From Lethocerus indicus (taxonomy: Eukaryota > Arthropoda > Insecta > Hemiptera > Belostomatidae), in assembly GCA_019843655.1 (NCBI GenBank), contig JACDQD010000006.1:8114034-8178033 (forward strand): a stretch of 64,000 nt of DNA, in the 5' to 3' direction. Below are positions 28,201 to 39,210 of the stretch, piece after piece (position 1 is the stretch's first letter; the number at the start of each line of letters is the position of its first letter). A program made the position numbers and the translations under genes. The notes under the pieces are model-generated. The model saw nothing but the letters and a program-made list of their open reading frames with translations. It had not been told where the DNA came from and searched no databases.

Positions 28201-29048
28201 ATGCATTTTTGGCATAGTATTTTAGTTAATGATTCCACGCTAAAGGGATGTTTTTCCTTAAAGTTAATAAATTGACTACAGTTTTAGATAGACGCCAAAT
28301 AGATGGAGGTACGTCAACTGTCAGAAGAATACCAAATATAACTAGTAAACTGGCCCAGATGCTCAAAGACAATGGACACCTAGTGACATACATAAAGATT
28401 TATGGTCGCATTGTATTGTGCTGTGCTCCCGATCAGTACCCGTCGGTTAATCGAAATGCGCGTCGGTTCCCGGCATTTAAATGAGCCCGGGTCCTGACAG
28501 CATTCCAAGCCCGTCCCGCAATTCTAATGGGCCAACCAGATCGGGTGCGGGCTTTTTCCATTTTCATCAACTGCCGTGCCGATACTGGGCTCCCGTGTGC
28601 ACATAAACCAGAGGGAAATGGCCGCTTACCTGATGGGCTCCCTCTTAAATTTGAAGTGAGCGACGGGCACGAGCTGGGAGAGTCTCATTGGGGCTACGGA
28701 AAGAGGAGGTTGGGGAGTCTCAATGGCTACGGTTGGGAGCGTGTTGGCTGAGAGCTGGCCGCCCGATCACTGCACAGATAGTCGACTGTTATCAGAGCCG
28801 GGTGTCGGCACCCCACTCTTCGATAGTCCCTCTAACCGCTCCCAGGCAGCGCTTACTACCGGCTCCTAACTTCAATCAATACCTACCCACTCGGCGGCCG
28901 TTTCACCCACTCTTCTCTTTTGTAGTTGGATCAACAGAATGATAAAACTTCACGTTTTACTACTTTGCAGTCCCAGAACTGCAAACTTGTCCAAGTTCTG
29001 TGTATTTCATATACCATTAATAAAGTTCTATACAATATTTCTTGACCT
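19228..29048. other. Gene-free interval, possible regulatory landscape
   Basis: Nearly 10 kb with no frame that I can tie to a protein family. It contains small hairpins (for example 22453-22475) but no tandem array or transposon that I can identify. CpG and GC content are clearly higher than in the AT-rich Sec22a gene that follows. Distal control elements or exons of a gene reaching in from outside cannot be excluded. Confidence 0.5.
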
Positions 29049-29560
29049 GGTTTAAAATACCTGTATTGTGGTCTGCGAGGTGTTGGAATACCGTAGACTT
29101 CGTGTGTTTCTGTCTCCTCTCGCTGGTTTGGTCTTTTGCTAGACCGGATTCGGCTGCTCGCCATCTTCAGAAGTGGTGGCACTTGGGATGTTTTTTGGGC
29201 ATCCTCATTGCACTGTCACTGTCACTTGTACTGTGGTGGTTGACAATACGTCAATTATGTCATTGGGGGATGTTAAGCCGATTAAGACAATCCCCCCCCC
29301 CTATCAACACAAAGAAAACAAACAAAATCCCCCGAAAACACAATAACAAGACACGTATATATACACAGGACAAACAGACAACCACCCTGTGGTGTACAAG
29401 TGCCGGTGACAGTGCAGTGAGGATGCCCAAAAAACATCCAAAGTTCCGAAAGTGACTGACACCGCTACTGAGGATGGCGAGCAGCTGAAATCGGTCTAGC
29501 AAAAGACCAAATCAGCGAGAGGAGACAGAAACACACGAAATCTACGGTGTTTCTTGACCT
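29038..29560. mobile_element. Foldback element with long inverted arms (locus 3) and flanking direct repeat
   Basis: Left arm 29061-29240 and right arm 29380-29548 are inverted copies of each other. Shared blocks include CGTGTGTTTCTGTCTCCTCT, TTTGGTCTTTTGCTAGACCG, GCTGCTCGCCATC and ATGTTTTTTGGGCATCCTCA. The centre has a C run and the AACACAATAACAAGACACG segment, whose complement is seen in loci 2 and 5. An 11-bp direct repeat, TTTCTTGACCT, lies at 29038-29048 and 29550-29560. The left end carries the family terminus (GGTTTAAAATACC); the right arm stops about 45 bp short of it. Both arms contain the CTGANGA/GAAA core. A 137-codon frame through the element is an artefact of this structure. Confidence 0.8.
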
Positions 29561-31182
29561 ATTATGCCAAGACAACAACTATTGCTAGTATGCACTAGTG
29601 CAAACTCAAAATCCAATGGATATGAATAATTCCTCAAATAAATGTCTGGAATGGTTCATAATAAATAAAGAAGTGGTATACTTATAGGAAAATGTATAAA
29701 ATAATAATTTTGACAAGTTGCTCGGAGCAATAATAAATAATAAATTAAAGAACAAATGTTTATGCATATCAAATGCATGTCATTTATATCAAGAAAATAT
29801 TTATTTATATAACACATATATTTACTACATAATCAGTGTCTGGCATTATTAAAAGTATTGTCATAAACTATCCAATGAAATAAGACTGTAAATATAAATA
29901 TGTACATGTTTTATGAATGCACATTTATAAGTTAGTAAATATGTATTGAAAATATATGAGCACCATAATGGTTCTTGAAAGGCCAATTAAATCCTTGAAA
30001 TGATAAATAAATGAATTTGTAACATTAGAAGAGGTAAATCTATTTACCCCATTAACAACAGGAAATTTAATAAGTTAATTTCTCCAACTAACAAATGTAA
30101 ATAATATCTACAGTAAAACAAATACCTGAGTATCTATCTGGGATAAATTTCTGGGATCTGTATATATGGAATATCTATCTGGGATACTTTTCATTTTGAG
30201 GTGTCAATAAGATCATTATTAATGGAATGTCTTGAAACAATGAAGTTACCTTTCATTAAAAATAATAGGGAACTTTTCAAAGCACCAACTCCTTTAATGA
30301 TACAACCCTTTATAAGGCTGAGTCACACAATTATCCCAAATTCAAATTCCCCCTAACTTTGTAGATTTTAATACAGATAAAATATACTCATATATTGTAA
30401 AATTGGAAGATTGCGTATATAAATCTAATTCCAGCTATGAAAACTCATCTAAAAAGAAATATATTTACCATGTTGAATTAATATCAGAACTACTAATCAT
30501 TAAGTTTAAAAAAAAATATTTATAAACCTTATAAAATTTGTAAAGATATTTCTTCTTTTAAATCGTTAAATTATTAATAACAAAATACAGAATAAACAGA
30601 ACAAGAATATATAGGACATACTTAGTATTGACATAGTAAGATCTAAGGGAATTAAAAGTTTCATATTTCAGTAGAAATATGGAAATATGGTATATATAAA
30701 AACAAATTATAAATGTGAAAAACTACGATGAATTAATACATTACAGAAGAAAAATTAAAAACTTGTATTATAGACTGCATAAATATAATTAAATTGCATT
30801 ATTTTAAAATTACAAATATTATAAGTTACAAAGAATGATGTATAGGTAATCAAATATAATCTGGTTAATCATTTCCACATTGAGAATATATTTGTCTGAT
30901 TCAACATGCAATAAAAAATTAAGTTTTCTCAACAAAATAATAGAGATATTTAATAAAATATCACTTGTCACACATATGTACAATATAAATAGGTAAACAA
31001 CATAATTATTAATAAGAAAATATATTTGATAATCTTAGTTAGTGGTCCCATTGAAAAAGAAAAGTATCCACATGGAAGGATTGCCAATGGGGGAAAATGA
31101 TTTTTCTCCTAGAGTCTAAAAAGTAATTTTTTTATCCTGTTGAATTATTTCTTCTTTTAATCCATAAATAATTCACAACAAT
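29561..31182. other. AT-rich 3' flank of the Sec22a-like gene
   Basis: Very AT-rich, CpG-poor sequence downstream of the Sec22a stop codon, presumably containing its 3' UTR. I cannot fix the poly(A) site. An ATTAAA on the minus strand lies about 25 bases past the stop, and several AATAAA-like hexamers occur further away. No other gene is visible. Confidence 0.5.
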
Positions 31183-33376
31183 TTAGACGTTATAGTCTGG
31201 CAGTTTTGGTTGCAGTCTTCTAGTAATGATGCATAGGTGTGTTGCAAGTGCTGAGCATACAAAAAATATATGCTGAGAGACATCGCGTAGTTCCCACACA
31301 AGTCCCATTAAAAAACTAAGGACCACAAGGCACATCCAACTTTCGGCAACTCTGTACTTAGATTGGTATATCAGCAAGTATAACTGCAAAAAAGATAAAG
31401 TACAAATAAATATATAAGCTGAATGAATAGTGAGGGAAGAAACATATACTGTATCTGAAACCAATAAATGACAAATATATTATTTCATTATACACATGAA
31501 ACTGTTTAATTAATATTAAGTTTCAAAACTATTGATTCTGTATAAATATCTCCACTTGAATATATAAATTACATTGCACTGTGGAGTTTATTAACAGACA
31601 GTTTTACTCTGTCTTAAAATAATCATACATTATCACCAGTATGTGATTGTTGTTAGTGGAATATGCAATATATTCCTGTTATATATAGTGTATAACTACA
31701 CTACAATAATAAAAAGAAAAATAAATGCTTTTAAAAAAAGAATACACACATTCACAGATCATATGATACACCCAGGTGATATACATATTTTTCCTAATTT
31801 CAGGAGTATTATGTAAAAGTAGTAAATATTCATTTCAACTACTAAATAAGAAATCCAAAGAAAAATGAATTATAAATATTCATTGAAAAACAAATACATT
31901 TTTTATTACATAAAGCACATAATGTATTATTTTATTACAGAAAGAAAGGAAAAATACTGTTTGTTGATTACTTAACATGTTTGTAAAATAATATTTTTGT
32001 TTATTTAATGAAAGGCATTGTTTTTGTTCCCATTTTAATGCTGTGGAAACATAGAAAGCCTAATTATAATGCATGAGAGTTACATAAAATTACCTGGAAA
32101 ATTCTAAACACACTCTCCAGGGTAAATATCAAGGCATGAATTGGGCTAGGGCCATTGTATTCCTGAAAAAGAATAGAAAAAGAAATGGCATAAATTATTA
32201 GCTAAATAAACAGTTAAATCAATTGTACATCATATAACACAATGTAAACTGTTTTATATCCAAAACAAATGATCACATATATTAAATTTCAGTATGATTA
32301 TTTAAACTTCAAATATTTAGGCTGTCCATTATTTTAGAGAATGAAGTATTTATTTTATGTTTTGGGAAATTATATTATATTGTGCTAGAAAATAATGTGG
32401 TGTAATTTGAAAATTCAGTTTGTGCTATAGATTTATAATGTTTTAAAACAAACGGAAAAGCTTCATGTGCTTCTTCCATAGACATAGTAATATATGCATG
32501 AGTCAGAACATGAATATATTTCTTTGATAATATTGGTAATTAGTTTAAGTATGAATTAAAATTGTTTAAAAAAAACCAATATTTTCTTAAACCTTATACC
32601 AATATTTTCTTATAATAAGAGTTATTATATCCCATACAATTACCTCTATACTTGAGACCTGAATTGCAGAGCAGCCTCTGTAAAGTCCTAGTAAGATAAG
32701 GAGCACTGTAGGGATCATAGACACTATTGCGTACCATGCCAAAGGCTCCAACTTGGGAGGTGGACCAACTATAAGCACCATACAGATTGATTAAAAAACA
32801 AGTGGGCAGAGATAAAACAGGCAACAGATTAAAACAGAATAAAGTGAACTAGAGAAATTTACTGAGTTAGCAACTGACGTAAGAATTTTATCTGGGTCAC
32901 TAACACCAAGAATTGTTCAGAAACATAAAGAATCAAATTATGAAATTAAAGAATCAAAAATATGGAACTTTTAAAAAGGTTAATGAAATTATCAATACTG
33001 ATGATTGTTAAAAGTACTTAATTAGTTCCAAACATAGGCAATATATATTATTTTCACTGCCTCAACCAGCAAAGCTTTTAAGTCAATGTAAGTGTTTGCA
33101 TTTAATATTACTGGAAATAAACTTTAACTTATGATAGTACATATAAAAAATAATATAAATACAAATATACATTACTGAGCTTTTAAAAACAATTAAGACC
33201 CTAAGAAGATTACAATTTAAAAAATGTATGAAGTTTGATTCCAAGGACTGAGAAGAATTCTGAGTATGCTTGTTCTTGACATTTGGCCCAAGATAAGAAA
33301 TGTCTAAATAAAAAATTATGAATCTTTAGTCCATTGTAATGTTACATAAGAAATTTGTTATATACATATAATAGGG

Positions 33377-33429
<53 letters not shown>

Positions 33430-33682
33430 TCTCCTATTATATGTATACTATGTGATGCATTTAGTAATTTAAAACTACCATTTACTTAAGATATTAAAAA
33501 ATATAAGTATATCCACATTTTTATTATAAAATATAACTTTTATTAACTTAATATTGGATAGTAGGTCCCACTGATAGGACCAACACCACTGTACCTACTT
33601 ATACCATTATATTTTTAAAAGAATTGGCATCAGTTCTTATAGATGTAAAAACAAATAAGGATACATACATACATACACACAC

Positions 33683-33726
<44 letters not shown>

Positions 33727-34906
33727 CAAATAATATATAAAGTAAATATTATTTATAAATATGTAAAGTAGAAAATACCTCCAAGTTGGGGTATATTCAT
33801 TGGTTTATATCCATTTCTCATTGGTTCAACATCAGTTATAGAAAGTTTGTATGGTGGTCTGAGTTTTAATTCTTCATTAAGATCTGACAAATTAATTCTG
33901 GTTGTAAGGCTCTGGGGTTTATTGTAACGTTGCCTTGTTTTGTGGATGTAACTGTCTAGAACAAAAAATAGTATTAATTGTAAAATTAAAAATAAATTTT
34001 AAAATATGATCAAGAATATACAAAGAGGATTGATTACCAAATTCAATGAACTGGTACGGACGTCTAACTAAATTGACTCTAGACGTCTCATATTTTGAGG
34101 CAAATTCTCTCATGACTTCATTAAGGAAACTGAACACCAAAACAGTCGGATAGTGGGATTCACATAATACTAAATAGGTTACTCCAAGGCACGTAATCAT
34201 ACTGCAAAATAAATAAATAATTTAAAGAATATCATCATATTATTATGGAAACCAAAAAAGAATTCTAATTATAATTAACTAACAGATATTAACATGATTA
34301 ATATTACAATTCACCTTGGTTACAAAAGCTATGAATGAAAGTAATAACTTTCATTTTAAAAAAAGAGCTCCTGGTGCTCTGTAATAACAGAGCAGTTCTT
34401 AAATTGTGCATTATGAAGTGGCTATTTGTATAGTCCACGCTTTTGCTCATTTTGTACAATAGTGAAAGTTCATTACAGTTCCATTGAAATTAATGAATTC
34501 TATAACATTGAAATTAGAAGATAGTAAAAAAAGTATCATAAAGTAGGCAGAGTTAAAATTTATAAGTGTAATTACAGATCAGGGTCTTGTTTCATTAAAC
34601 CGAATTCAAGTAAATAATCAATATCACAAAACAAGTTTTACCACAATGGTCTCAAAATAAAGTATATATTAATAACCATAATCAAACAATGTAAAAGTAT
34701 TAAGTTTAAAGAAAAAGTACTTACTGGATGTTATAATCCACGAGGTTTAATGAGCATCTTTCTGGAAGCTGGAAGGCTTTATTGGCAACCATTTTCACAT
34801 ATTTCTTACATTCCTTCAAATTTCTATCAACTTCGTCACTGTAATCCGTCGTTGCTGATAGACCCATTCCGTCCTTCGTTCTTACAATTAAAGCGTACAC
34901 AATCAT
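31183..34906 (-). CDS. Sec22a: SEC22A-type vesicle-trafficking protein (longin domain plus four membrane segments)
   Basis: Six coding exons, in transcript order: 34906-34725, 34201-34038, 33955-33779, 32768-32644, 32162-32094 and 31383-31183. All introns are GT-AG and the 918 bases give 305 residues plus TAA, close to the 307 of human SEC22A. Residues 1 to about 118 are a longin domain (DGMGLSATTDY; LGVTYLVLCESHYP; RPYQFIEF). RQRYNKPQSL and INLSDLNEELKLRPPY follow. Hydrophobic segments lie near 186-204, 225-246, 255-270 and 276-294, and the protein ends KLPDYNV, the family terminus (KAPDYDV in human). Unlike SEC22B it has no SNARE coiled coil. The family sits in ER and early Golgi membranes and acts in ER-Golgi traffic, with a poorly defined mechanism. 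SEC22C is the other possible name for an invertebrate member. Confidence 0.93.
33361..33447. repeat. (TA)n tract enclosed by a perfect 15-bp inverted repeat
   Basis: TATACATATAATAGG (33361-33375) is the exact reverse complement of CCTATTATATGTATA (33433-33447), with a pure TA core between. It lies in the third intron of the Sec22a-like gene. Confidence 0.85.
33661..33717. repeat. Compound (ATAC)n/(AC)n/(AT)n microsatellite
   Basis: ATAC units pass into AC and then about 16 AT units, in the same Sec22a-like intron, about 60 bp from exon 3. Confidence 0.9.
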
Positions 34907-36599
34907 ACTGTTCGATTGAGTATAAAATCATTAAGAAAAACAAAAATGAGTAATACGCTTAATTATAAAAGAAGCATAGATGACGGGAACATTCAATCAA
35001 AAAAACAGATGGACAGAGCGACAAGTGTAAACGTAACCTCCTTACACGAGTTACTGTTGCTTTCGTAACAGCTGGTTAAACCATTTTCATCAGCTGTTCT
35101 TATCATGACACATTTTTAAACATGCCACTTTCCACCAACCACGTGATGCAGAGCAACGTTTCCTTGACGACGCTTACAAGCACACAGAGTATCACCTTGG
35201 TAACGGAACTTAACAATGCGACAGAGTTTATTGGCGCTTATAGAACAAAAACGAAAGAAATGAAAAATTAAAAAGTATAATTACAAACAGTATATAATTT
35301 TCTTTTATACGCCCATTTACATTACATATATTATATTAGACCATTTTTGGTTTCTCGCCTCTTTTCGTAGCACAGCAAACAGAAATCATACCGGCCGCCT
35401 ATGGAGCTTCTCGTCAGCACTGTCCCATCGCATAGAAATGTTTCACTGCCCCATTAACGGAATGCTTCTGACTATTGCGAGAAGATAAAGGAATATGGCA
35501 TAGCATCATAATATGATCATATTATGATTGAGAGCAAGTGTATTTTTCTCTTATCGCGCTTATTTTATATTTAGGCTGGTGCAAAAGGACCAATAATAAG
35601 ACTGGGCAATATATAAAATCCCCTCGATAATAAATATTGGTTGGTTTCATCAGATAGCTTCCTCAGGGACACACTTCAATGATTTTCCATAAAAATATAA
35701 AAAAACTCGTTAATTTTTAGTGTAGGAGCTTCGTGGAAGATAATTACACACATCCAATAAAATATTTTAATCTAATAATATTTACAAGGTATCAAAAATA
35801 AAGTAAACAGTGAATTCCTTTTACAAATTGTTAGCATAACGTATGAATATATGAAAATAACATTTTCATGACTGCATCAAGTATATCACTTAAGTTTCAT
35901 ATTTAATGTCACGAACAACTTTTACGAGGTAATTCTTATTCACTGACTATCGTAAAAAAAGTAGTTTATAGACATGAGATTAATAGTAACCATGCGACAT
36001 TGGAGTATTGTAAGCAGTTTCCGTCTGTTGGTACATAATATTTTCTTGAGGCTGCTGATGATGCGTAGTCTTCAGGAGATAATCCTCGGCTGAAGATTTC
36101 TGAACAGAAGAATGGACAGGTTGGATAAATCTTAACGTGTCAGAAACTTCACAGTAGCCAGTCTACTTGAAAATTCCAAAGAACGAATTTTGTTGATTCA
36201 AGACACACGATACTAATGACAATACTATTTCTTACTCTTATTTTTTAGTTTTTTGTTTCCCAAGCGGAAATTGAGCACGAAATTCAATTCGTCTTACGTG
36301 CAATGCAATTGTAACTTTCGTTTGTAAATTCCGCTGTCGGATTAAGAACGTAATAATGTTTTCATTTTGAATTTAATACTATTTATGGTATACATTTACT
36401 ATTCAAACTAAAATGTCGGTTCCCGATAAGTTGAAATAAACTGCGAATTTGAATCAATTACAAATATATCTCATGTAACTCTTATAGACTTTACTACATT
36501 TACTCTGAAAATGAAAGTTACGGCCGGCAAACTATTTCTTCCTTATTAGTTTTATACTACTATTTCTTTGAGGTTTACTTCATTGTAGCTTTTAACAAG
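34907..36599. other. Intergenic spacer: Sec22a promoter side and 3' flank of the bHLH gene
   Basis: The Sec22a promoter and 5' UTR should lie just right of 34906, probably within 34907-35250, where composition becomes less AT-rich. Two CAGCTG E-boxes occur near 35069 and 35092 and a CACGTG near 35140. A perfect 24-bp palindrome lies at 35505-35528. The rest, up to the bHLH stop codon at 36600, shows nothing recognisable. Confidence 0.5.
35505..35528. repeat. Perfect 24-bp palindrome
   Basis: The half-site ATCATAATATGA is followed directly by its exact reverse complement with no loop, centred on TGATCA. It lies between the Sec22a-like and bHLH genes. Confidence 0.85.
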
Positions 36600-36884
36600 T
36601 TAAACAGAAATTAGTATATTAATCGAGAAGGGGAAAAGTAGGCCTGATGACACTCGGTCCATAGGTTGGTTCAGGTAGGATTTGGGTCGGGACCACAGTG
36701 AAAGGGTTTTTACGATAAGATAAAGATCCGTGGAATGTTTTCTAACGGGAAGGTCACGGGCAAAAGGTATTTTTATATTGGTGTCTTCCCAGGAGTGGTG
36801 TAGAGGGCCGTGGCTGGTGGTGGTGGTGGTGGAGGTGGGCGGGGGGGATTTGGGGGTTGGTGTAGTTTTGAGCGGGCGCCTCAC
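36600..36884 (-). CDS. Doubtful Pro/Thr-rich C-terminal tail of the bHLH exon 3
   Basis: This part of exon three follows HRKL. It encodes [20 protein letters not shown] and then unremarkable sequence to the TAA. The Thr run comes from a GGT/GTG trinucleotide-like tract on the plus strand, so the stretch looks like translated low-complexity intron or UTR. The potential donor AAATTG/GTGAGG at 36885/36884 falls exactly at the end of the conserved block. Vertebrate SCX ends about a dozen residues after this point, which fits a short alternative ending. I could not identify a following exon. Confidence 0.35.
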   Translation of the reverse strand: MRRPLKTTPTPKSPPPTSTTTTTSHGPLHHSWEDTNIKIPFARDLPVRKHSTDLYLIVKTLSLWSRPKSYLNQPMDRVSSGLLFPFSINILISV

Positions 36885-39171
36885 CAATTTCCTGTGGGAG
36901 GCCAAGCAGAAAGTGCAGACCGGAATTCTTCCGCCCTCCTCCCAATCGGAGCGTAGACAGGGTTGCTCCACTGGGCCTGCACACCAAAAATTGAATTTTT
37001 TTCATTAACTCCGCAGCGCACACTGACGGACCCTTATAAGGTGCCGGGGGCCTAGGGCTACCGCAGTCTTATTACACACAGCGCGGGAAGGCTCCCTTCC
37101 TCTCTATTCCTTTCAAGGGTTGTACACGGCTGTACAATGTACTGCCGGTGCCTCGCAATCCGTTTCAGAAAAGATGTTGGCCTCTGAAAATTTGTTGGGC
37201 ATTGTTGGCGATGTCCAAGTCGTAAATGCAGCATTTTGTTACTGACAAAGTTCAATATTATCATGAGGCTTTTTGAAAAACCCTTGAACCGTGGATTTTT
37301 TAAAAAACGGAACTGTTCGAGGCACTCAAATCTTAATTCTGGCTTTTGGAATTGTATTATAGTGTATGGTGTCAGTACTGTGGAAACTCACTTCACATGT
37401 GTCAAAGCGTAGCGAGTCAATAATAATAATGAATTATAACAAAAACCCGATTGGTATCGCACGAATAATTATAAAAGAGTATATGCTAATGGGACGCAAA
37501 GCTATCCTGGGTTTAAATATGTTCTTCGAAATCGACATCGACTCGTGAGCCAAGACCGTGGGATACTACTCGGACGCGTATTTGAAGTGGAATTTTATTA
37601 GGGCAACGGTGATTATTTATTAAAAAAAGGTAGAGGATTCCCCCGCTTGTTTGGGCCGGTGTAAGTTTTACCTGAGCGGTTTGGACGTTGTGTGTGGGAT
37701 AGTTTTACCTGCTATTAGCTGCGATGCCAGGTGGGCGATATAGCTGGAAGCCAACCGGAGGGTTTCTATCTTGGAGAGTTTCCTATCTGCCGGCTCCGTC
37801 GGTATGAGTGTCCTCAATGTCGAGAACGCCGAGTTCACGCTAAAACAATACGGAACAACAGATAACATGGAATAAAAACAGCCGCTGATTTATATCGGCC
37901 CTATCCAACATTTCGAGGTAACAACTTCAAAGAAAATATTGTGATTCTATCTTCTTTGTTGTCTTCCGCCATATTTCGGAGTACCATTCGGCTGGCACAA
38001 ATATTGTCCCATTTGGCGATGGCAAAAAGCCGAAACCAGTCTAGCTTTAGACTAATCAACTAGGTTGATTGATCAAATTAATATTCTCTCGCATTGTTTC
38101 TATTAATTTTTAGACATAACTCACTTATTTGATCCTATACTATATCGGTTTCGGCTTCACGGCATCCTTAGTTATAAGGTTATTACACTAATAATTACTG
38201 TACAATTATGAACGTAAAATGCATGTAAAAATATGCACGAATTTTAACTATCTATATCAAGTATTTAACGAAACCTGTGGTGATACCAGATTTTATTGGC
38301 ATCTCAAAAAAAACGCATTAAAGATTAGTAAAGTGGAAAGTGAATGTAAAGGAAAGTGGTGTACAGTGTTGGGTGAAAGACTCCAACCGGCACAATTGGA
38401 TTTTCATAGCGGCCCGAGTTATTTAGGGAACGTTTTGACATTTGCGCCGCCGGGTGCGGCGGCGACCACAGATAGATATATCGGACAGACGGGGGGTAGG
38501 TGGGAGGAAAGAGTGAGGAGAGACTAATGAAGATTCCAGCCGTAAGGGGGAAATCGTGGTCCTTTGGCTAACACACAGTTAACACGCCCTTTGAAAAAGT
38601 GAATACTCGTCCATACTGTCAGTTCCTCTGTATGCGAGTTGGAGCGGTGTCAAATGATTTACCACGTGGTTTACCACAAATGGTTACCGCATAAAATATA
38701 ATAACCGGATAGATAGATAGATAGCTAACCCGGAGGTAGTCTAAATGAATGCTTGAACATTTAAAAGGTATTAAAAACACTGGGTGGCTTTATATTACAC
38801 ACTTAACTGATAAGACATCTACAAATTCTGTGCTGCAAAAAATGAATATACAATTCATACGGAATTATTAAAAAAAGGTTCATATTATTGTCGTGGTAAA
38901 ACTGCAAAGATCATTTGTATTGTAGAGAAGATTTATAGAAACATTTTAAAAAGCAGTTTAGAATAACTGTTTTGTGGTCTGCGAGGGGTTGGAATACTGT
39001 GGCTTTCGCGTATTTCTGTCTCCTGTCACTGGTTTGGTCTTTTATTAGACCGGTTTCAGCTGCACACCATCTTCAGTAGTGGTGTTAGTCACTTTGGGAC
39101 TTTGAATGTTTTTTGGGCATCGTCACTTCACTATCACTGTCACTTGTACTGTGGTGGTTGTATGTTTGACG

Positions 39172-39210
<39 letters not shown>

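Noticed and set aside
29042..29455. 137-codon open frame on the plus strand
   Set aside because: It spans both arms of the foldback element. The sequence is an inverted repeat with no domain, and the sister copies do not keep the frame.
36730..37008. 92-codon plus-strand frame opposite the bHLH third exon
   Set aside because: Antisense shadow of the conserved CTFCL exon. The conserved residues are all on the minus strand.
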